Both the position numbers and the translations under genes were made by a program. A DNA stretch of 64,000 bases from Rhodocollybia butyracea (lineage: Eukaryota; Basidiomycota; Agaricomycetes; Agaricales; Omphalotaceae), in contig JADNRY010000164.1 of NCBI GenBank assembly GCA_015501585.1, positions 1-64,000 on the forward strand. The letters run 5' to 3'. Under the pieces are notes generated by a model. That model made no database searches. It was not told the origin of the DNA and worked only from the letters and a program-made list of their open reading frames with translations. Of this stretch, positions 57,201 through 64,000 are shown piece after piece (the first letter of the stretch is position 1; each line of letters begins with the position of its first letter).

Positions 57201-57950
57201 ACATGGTGGCAGGAGAGGTAACTCACCAATTATCTGGGTTCGGGGTGGAAGGACCGGATGTACTCTGCCTGCAAAACAACTATTAGCTTCCTGAAAAATT
57301 GTAACGTTAACCCCAGCCCTCGAACAAGAAACAAAAAGTCAAGCGCGACAAAGGCTACACCTATGGGGATGAGCGTGGGCCCAGCTTTGCTAGACATTTA
57401 GTTCCACGTTGTGTGGATGGGGAACAACCAGGAATAGGACTCACGGGTTCCTCAAAGGCCAGACTGAGCGAGGTAGAACTTGACAAAGGAAAAGAACAAG
57501 CTGCAAGTAGAAGCGGAAGCGCCGCGGTCGAGTACCCAGAGCCGCAAAGAGAATGCCCGGCGGTAAGACGTAGACTCGGCATCAGACAGAGGAAACTGGG
57601 AAAAAAGTCCAGCAATTAGGTGGATCGCTGCAAGGAGATAGATCGACCTAGGAAGAGGAATTAGCGACAGCATTTTGCCATTTGTAAGAAGACATACCAG
57701 GTAACCTATCATAATTCCGAATTACTAGACGGTCGAAGGCTGGGCTGGGTGGCACTTAGGGTTGGGGGAGTCGTTCTGCACGAAAGTGCTGTATGAGAGG
57801 GAAGGATACTGGCATGAGCAATTAAATAAAAGAAAAGAAAAGAAACATGCAAAGACTTACTGGTTTTCGACGAATAGAGGAAACCTCGCCGGTCAATTGA
57901 GCGTGGTGGGTGTTCAAGCTGAAAAAGAAACCAACAAGCCATGTGATCAC
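54251..57950. other. Gene-poor stretch with degenerate repeats
   Basis: 55560-56760 contains several loosely repeated segments (ATCCTGGGTCC(C/T), ACCGC(A/G)TGCTG, GAGCGGCG). Short copies of the GGAGGCGGCGAAC motif lie at 55124-55159 and 55266-55287. (ACGTTAA)3 is at about 56159-56180. No gene supported. Confidence 0.45.
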
Positions 57951-57972
57951 GCGTCCATCGTGTAATGTGCGC

Positions 57973-59952
57973 TTAATCGCCCGGTACACAGTAAAGTCGT
58001 TGGAAGATTGGGCAAGAACAGCTTGATTTGCCGAGGAAAGGACATAGCAGGCGATCGGCTAAAAGTTTAGTGGCGGGATTTGATAGAAATGTCCACACAG
58101 CATCGTGGATGGCTATACTGATATTCGAGTTGTATACCTTCTGGTCTTCGGCTCGAAGTCCGGGAAAATCCTTTGCATGTTCTTCCAGCACTGTAAGGGA
58201 GTTTCCGTGTTTGGGTGGAGGACGATTGTAAAGTTTGGAATGGGATTCCGAGTGTTCCGTAGTAGAAAGGCCAAGAACGTAGCCAGGACATTCACATTCT
58301 GATCCATACTGTTTTTTTCCTGTAGCCTACGAAAAGAAATGTTGCGTATATCACTGTAAAGATCTCAATATTTGAATGATTGGAATGAATAAAAGCTTGC
58401 CTTGGCCGTAGAGATCGTATCCAACGTCGCACAGTAGTGCCTAAGCTCTCGAGCTTGGGAATGATATTCCAGCAACAAAAAAGGGCGCCTTGGACAATGC
58501 GGTGATATTCAGGCTCGGCAGAAGGAACAAGAATTAGCACAGAGACTCGGACATCTTCAAAAACAGCTCCTTCAATGATTTCGTTCCAACGAAATTCATT
58601 GTAGATCTGGTTCATCGCGGAGGCTGTTCCAGGAGGGCCTGCGATAGTTGGGGGATCGCCGATATCACGTTCCCCCGCAAGAGAAAAGACTTTCTGAAAG
58701 GCCTTGTCAGAGTCTATATCGTGAGGAGAAGTAGCGATCTCGATGAACTGCTGTGAAAACAGCATGCCGCCGGAGTTGGAGCCAAGTGCAAAGGAAGACA
58801 TGGGCTAGATGGATCGTTGGTCAAATAATCAAATTTTGGTGTAAGCAGTAGGACGTACAGATTCTTGATCCTCGACTGTTGTGAAATCCATATCACGCAG
58901 CACAGCTTCCACCGTAAAACGTCTACCAGAGCCAGTTCGTATTGAGAAAAACGATATAAGGCTGCGCGGAAACCGCTTAGGGAGCGTTGGATTTGGTTCC
59001 TAGACAATGCGCAGACCTAGAGCGATAGGCAAGTTGTCCCCTTTCTTCATATAGTTTGAACAAGGTCTCCGAGACGTGAGCAAACAGCGAAGACATGTGC
59101 GCGAGGGCCGTTCATTTGAAAGAACTAGATAGTGGCAAGCCATCATTATGGGATGGAGACCAGAACAAAATGCAACACGTACGCCGTAATCTGCCTTGAC
59201 CCTTTCTCTTTTGCAATCCATTGGTCTTCTCCTGCCTTGTCTACCGGCTTTCGCTGTATCGAACGCGCCGCTTAATGATCTCACACACCACTCTATCACG
59301 AAGCCTCCGACAACATCCTTTGCCGTTCCTATCGCAGAGTATAAATGATAACTGGGAGAGGCAGGTCGAAGCCTAGTCTGGGCCGCTGGCTCGTTAAACA
59401 GGAGATCCGAGTAAGATTCAAAGAGTAAAGGGCGTTTTGGAAGGAAACGGGGTGAAATAACGGTGACCAACGAAGAGGATAGCATGGACGGCGCAGTGAT
59501 ACCTTCGGCGTCGGGATGAGCAGCAGAAAGCACATGTTGGTCGATGGCAACGAGCTCAGCAGATTCGGGCTTCGTTCCGAAAACCTTGCGAATACCTGGG
59601 AGCAAAAGATCATGTAAACCTAATGTTTGTGCACGCGAAACGAGGAAGTAGAAAAGCCGATGGTTCTATAAACCAGTTCTGGTACGGTATAGCGTTGTGG
59701 TAAGAGGATGGAGTTACGAAGGGCTCGTAATGCCGATCGAAAAGAGCAGCGAGACGAGAACGAGGATAGGCATTGACGATAGCCGTGACGGGTGAGTATT
59801 TGAATACCGAGTGACTTTGGCTCGATTTTGATAGCAAGGATGGGGAATGAGCGTGTCGCGAATCCGTAAATGCACTAATAAACAAGCCAATTTATTTTCC
59901 CTTACCGAGATAAAAGATCAAAGACTCACTTTTAACCAAACGCGAGAACATT
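57973..59952 (-). CDS. Unrecognised multi-exon gene(s) or decayed gene
   Basis: A likely start is MFSRLVK at 59952, spliced (GTGAGT donor, TTAG acceptor) to SAFTDSRHAHSPSLLSKSSQ and a 90-codon exon ending near 59610. Further open frames follow: IRKVFGTKPESAELVAIDQH (from about 59600) and MSSFALGSNSGGMLFSQQFI with IIEGAVFEDVRVSVLILVPS (58801-58292). A last piece, HAKDFPGLRAEDQKVYNSNI, is near 58180. How these join is not clear; one junction would need a 24-base intron, so frameshift is more likely there. No family recognised. Confidence 0.35.
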
Positions 59953-62743
59953 TTCCACCTTGACATCCAACGCTACTCATTACGTTCAACGTTCAACGTC
60001 AACGCGTCAACCTCTATCGACCATGCAGCTTCTCATTCCGCTTTCAGTGCCCCCCCCCCCCCCCCCCCGCAGCGCTTTGTGCTAAGCTTGCAGGTGAATT
60101 GACACGACAATCTCTCGTACTCGCCTCGTCTTCCAAACAAGTCCCAGCTTCTTTCTATTACCTGGAATCACTGAGTAATAGTACATGGTAGTCTCCGGTT
60201 TGTGAAAAGGGCGGCGTAGTAGTGCGAGAGGGATCCAGTTATACACAGCACAGAATCGTCTTGGGAGAATCGACATCGAAGATGCCTGAAGTAAATGATT
60301 GCGATTTAATGCTAGTGACCACGACTTCAGACGCTGATTAAATAATTATGGCTCACCAGAGTCTTCAAATTTCAAAGCTTCAAGCCGTTAGAGACAAATC
60401 CAGTCTTGTCCTTATGATACTGCGCCGAGTAAACCACCCAAAAACCACCGCATGCTTTCGAACGCACGCTCTTCCTCTTATGGTTGAGGAATTCATAGAG
60501 GGACCAGAAGTACTTGATATCAGCCTGATTGACGCGTGAAGTAGCTAGAATATACACGTTTAGTCTCAGATCGATGTGGCAGGGAACAAACTTCACAGTA
60601 TCTTAAGCGCCCATTTTCCTGGGAGGAATTGCGGACCGCACGAGCCGAATAACAAGCGCTACGATTTACCGCACACTTGAAAAACCGCCACAACAAGTTC
60701 TAGGGTGGTATTCTTGAGGTGCGTTGTTTTCATTTTACTCCTTCCTTATTCTGCTGTCCTCGGTTATATCCTCCACATCTCTACCTCTCTGCGCTCAGCG
60801 CTCAGTACTCGGTGCGAGATCTTTAATACCCGATTGCTGCTGTCTATATCCTTCGCATCTTTCATTTGGTGCTATTTTTCCAAGCTCAAGTCAGCTAATT
60901 CAAGTCCTATATTCTAGGTCACCCAGCGGTACTGTGAATGCTAGCGTACTTACCCAAAGGATTAGATCTTCTCGACGCAATTCAAGTTCTATTCTGGGAC
61001 CCGCCGTACCATTCGACCTCGTAGCCTACAAAGCTACGTGACTCCGGCCAACTTCATAGATCGCCCAACTCACTTTATTACTAACCTCCCTTCCGGAAGT
61101 CGCTAGGCCTTGGATGCAGCCCCAACGCCGATGGAAGCCAGCTACCAACTTGGATCAATACGGTTCATTGAAATGAAATTGGAACCCGAACTCAGGGAGT
61201 TTGTCGTACCCTGTTATCCGGTTTTGGGGCTGAATGTAGGAAATAGAATCCACTTCAAATCAAGTGCGTATACTTGTTTCCTCTATTTCACGCGTGCATT
61301 CTGACCCCTTCGTTTACAGGCACTGGTGGCTCATGTATATTCTTTCCCCGTCAAATCTCTTCGGAACCATGGACCCAGCCCCTCGTGTTTCCTCGTAAGG
61401 ATCGGATTTCGTCGAGAATGAGAACCTCCGGCCGTTTCGCGTGAGTTCTTCTTTCCGGGCATATCCCGGCTACTCAAATTTCTCCAATACATTCTCATTT
61501 CGTTGTTTACAGTCGCAAGTCTCTTTGGTTCTTCCAGTATACCAGAGTTGTTTCCTGGTAGGTGACCTCGAACTGCTGAGTACGTTGTATTTATGGCTTA
61601 TGGAACTCTTCATCGGCAGCCGGAGGCTAAACAAACTACTGATTATGCATCCTTTTCCCCTTCCCGTTCTCCCCCGCTAACTCCGCATCGGACGAGCAGT
61701 AGACATAGCAAACGTTGTTGCCAGAGGGGCAGTGGCCTGCGCTTCACCTCGACTTATCCACGGGAACCCCGTCCGAAAGACTAGCGACAAGCTCGACTGT
61801 AACCCGTGACCTCTTTCAGACTTTGGCACCCTGTCAATCTTGCATAACTCCAGCCTGAAAAGCACCAGCCTTAGCTCTAACTTGTCGACGTGAGTTTTTT
61901 TTTTCCTTCCTCCCATGTTCCGCCAACGTTAAACATTATGTACTTCGGCAGTAAGTCAATCGAATGTCTTATGTCCTATGCTCTTTCACAATCCCATACC
62001 ATCTCCTACATCCTCTTGCGGTAAATAAACCAGCTTCCGATAACGTGCAGTCTCTTGAGAGCTATCAACGACTGTCCGAGACGAGGTATCATCGTAAGTT
62101 TAGGACTTTCTGGTTTAACTGTCTTCTAACCGCTTACTAAATATGAACTTGAGCCTGCTGCATTCCTGGTACCGCGTTTATTGTGAAAGCTTTGTTTCGT
62201 TTTATGTCTGGGTTCCATGTCTTTCAATGCAAGTCTGTCGCTCCTCAAACTCTGCCCAGACGCGGCGTGGTCAACGCAAGGTTTAAGTCCTTTTCTGGAC
62301 TCTAAGGTCTCTACTTCAACGCTCGCTTCTGTGTAAAACTAGTCTATATATCTGTTCTGGCAGGTATAGCAAGTACCTTCAAGTTGAATTGATTGGTGGT
62401 AATGGGATCGAAGTCACTACATTCTATGCATGCAACGAGAAACCGTCATCATCATTAGGGAGAAGGTTTAGTAAAAGATTGGCTCAAGACCCTGGGTTCG
62501 GACCCTCATCGACTTAGACTTGGACTGAGGTTTTCGTTCCGCTGAATGTCAGATAGTAATAGTACTGTAGTGGTATAAGAATATCTTTCAGCATTATCTT
62601 ATCTATTCCAAGGTCTAAACTTTGAAGTGCATCAAGCGCTACATGCACGCCCAATACACGCCCTATGCACGTGAACACCTTGCTGCTTCGTCTTCAACTT
62701 CCACCATTGATTGCATACCTAACATATCACAACTTCCTCCATA
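59953..62743. other. Gene-poor stretch
   Basis: Short ORFs only, none recognised. Contains a 19-base C run at 60050-60068. The 110 bases before 62744 may hold the promoter of the NTPase gene. Confidence 0.4.
60050..60068. repeat. C19 homopolymer
   Basis: Nineteen consecutive C. Length is likely unstable and hard to sequence. The G-rich strand could form quadruplex structure. Confidence 0.9.
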
Positions 62744-64000
62744 ATGGCAACGATTCCTAACGCTGCCAATCCCATTCCCGGTTCCTCGGGCTACAGTCTG
62801 GACCGTCCTCGAAGTCAAATGATGGTGCGTGCCAGACCTACCAATCTGTACTGACTTCTCATACTACTTTTCTAGACTGCAGCAAGGGGCCTTCCCTCCT
62901 TTATCCCTCTCAATATCCCAATGCCGATGGGTATCTGGCGCTTTCCCTTAGTACTCCGACGTGCGCAACCAACAACGCCCTTTGCTTACTCACTATGCTC
63001 GAACAAAGATGCTCATTCTACCTTTGCCAGCGAATTTCAGAAGGAATACTCAATCCAACATCGCACGATACTGCGAAATTCTGGATTCATGATGACCGCA
63101 CCTGATGTGCAGTTACCTTCCGCGGCATGGAAACACAAACAGTCCGGTTCGATTTTTTTTGCTCGTTGTAGTGCATACGACTACATCGACAAAGACGGCC
63201 GCAGCTACTATTGCGTTGGCTGGTTGAACCTACCAAATATCATCTCCAACGCCTCCTCTGTTAGATTAGAAGCAGAAGGCTTTTCTTCCAGTAGTGACTT
63301 CCGTTTCCACTGCAGCGTGCGTGAGGGTGTCATTGATGTTTACTGCAGCGATTCGATCTCTGAGTGCCATGACTGGATTGAAAGTTACAAGGGAAATCTG
63401 TTTGATCTAATCTTTCCAGGACCCTCTAGACCTTTTTCTGCCACACTTCAATCCCCTTACTGCAACACGTGTGCTGGCATCCACTTGCACAAGACCTGTC
63501 CTTTTTTGACTCTTTCGAAAGGTGACAAACCACACCTGGAAAACCCCTTTCGCACCCCGACACATCCCGTGCTTGAACGACATGACCTTGTGGAGGCCAT
63601 TATCGATCGCGTGGCAACTGACCACTTCCTCCTGGTGAGTACATTTCCTAAGCTGGTTGTATTCTGTTGTATTGCTATCGTATTTACTTGACATTGACTA
63701 TGTAGATCGAGGCACCACGTTGCTCAGGAAAATCAACGTTATTGGAGGACATCGCGGTTGCTGTCATGGATCGACCTACGGAGTATGCTATCCATTACAT
63801 GGGCAATCGGGTTGACCCAGCGACCCACGAGATGCTCATGCAGTACCCCACTGCACTCCGTGAATACTCATCGGGGTTAACATGCGACATCACATCGGCG
63901 CTTGACGCAATTAAAAATAAGTACGACTTGATGAAGCTTTTAGAAAGTGAATGGTCGATGGAGTTCGAGTTCTGGATCTTTATCGATGAAGCTCAATTGT
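62744..64000 (+). CDS. P-loop NTPase gene (Crinkler-like NTPase), 3' truncated by window
   Basis: Three exons in phase: 62744-62824, 62876-63634 and 63706 to the window end. The start codon MATIPNAANPIPGSSGYS follows an untranslated leader. Residues 28-280 are a region of unknown fold with CNTCAGIHLHKTCPF, possibly zinc-binding. Then LERHDLVEAIIDRVATDHFL precedes the Walker A motif EAPRCSGKSTLLEDIA (63709-63756) and the Walker B motif FWIFIDEAQL near 63971-64000. Arrangement and surroundings fit the NTPases of the Crinkler-related effector family, in which an NTPase is often followed by an REase domain. That part lies outside the window. A generic AAA/STAND-like ATPase is the alternative. The visible frame is intact. 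Confidence 0.6.

Overview
The window reads as the end of a fungal chromosome, most likely an agaricomycete basidiomycete. The left edge carries CCCTAA telomeric repeats in the orientation expected for a left telomere. Genes have several short GT-AG introns of roughly 45-70 bases. The recognisable families (DUF6534 membrane protein, nuclease-kinase fusion, TET/JBP-type dioxygenase-like proteins, an endonuclease-less Penelope-like retroelement) are typical of that clade. The species cannot be named from the sequence, and no search was possible, so family calls rest on motifs read by eye.

Layout. 1-2850: two near-identical ~715-bp repeats separated by telomeric tracts and a 5'-truncated Penelope-like reverse transcriptase. 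Each repeat carries a complete hammerhead ribozyme, and the two predicted cleavage sites are exactly 2118 bases apart. 2.8-13 kb: mostly gene-poor, with a 55-bp exact duplication, a spliced DUF6534 gene, a relic of a nuclease-kinase gene, one small three-exon gene and copy A of a ~700-bp dispersed repeat. 13-26 kb: the densest part, with a broken FHA gene, a three-exon coiled-coil gene, a broken 2OG-dioxygenase-like gene, a zinc-finger gene, an apparently intact REase-kinase gene and a truncated pseudogene of the large family seen at 37-42 kb. 26-37 kb: copy B of the dispersed repeat and a second 2OG-dioxygenase-like gene. 37.4-42.4 kb: one very large multi-exon gene of unknown function. 44-45 kb: a broken Boi-like SH3-SAM polarity gene. 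48.7-54.2 kb: an AT-richer island without genes, holding many tRNA-derived SINE-like copies and a 190-bp dimeric tandem repeat. 54-62.7 kb: degenerate repeats and one unrecognised minus-strand gene. 62.7-64 kb: start of a P-loop NTPase gene that runs off the window.

How it fits together. The left end looks like successive retroelement additions to a chromosome end, each capped by telomeric repeat. Proximal to it is a typical subtelomeric mix: effector/conflict-type genes (REase-kinase, P-loop NTPase), DNA-modification-type oxygenase relatives, and broken pieces of housekeeping genes (Boi-like, FHA). Many conserved genes carry one-base frameshifts, several of them in G runs. These may be real decay or assembly error, and raw reads would decide.
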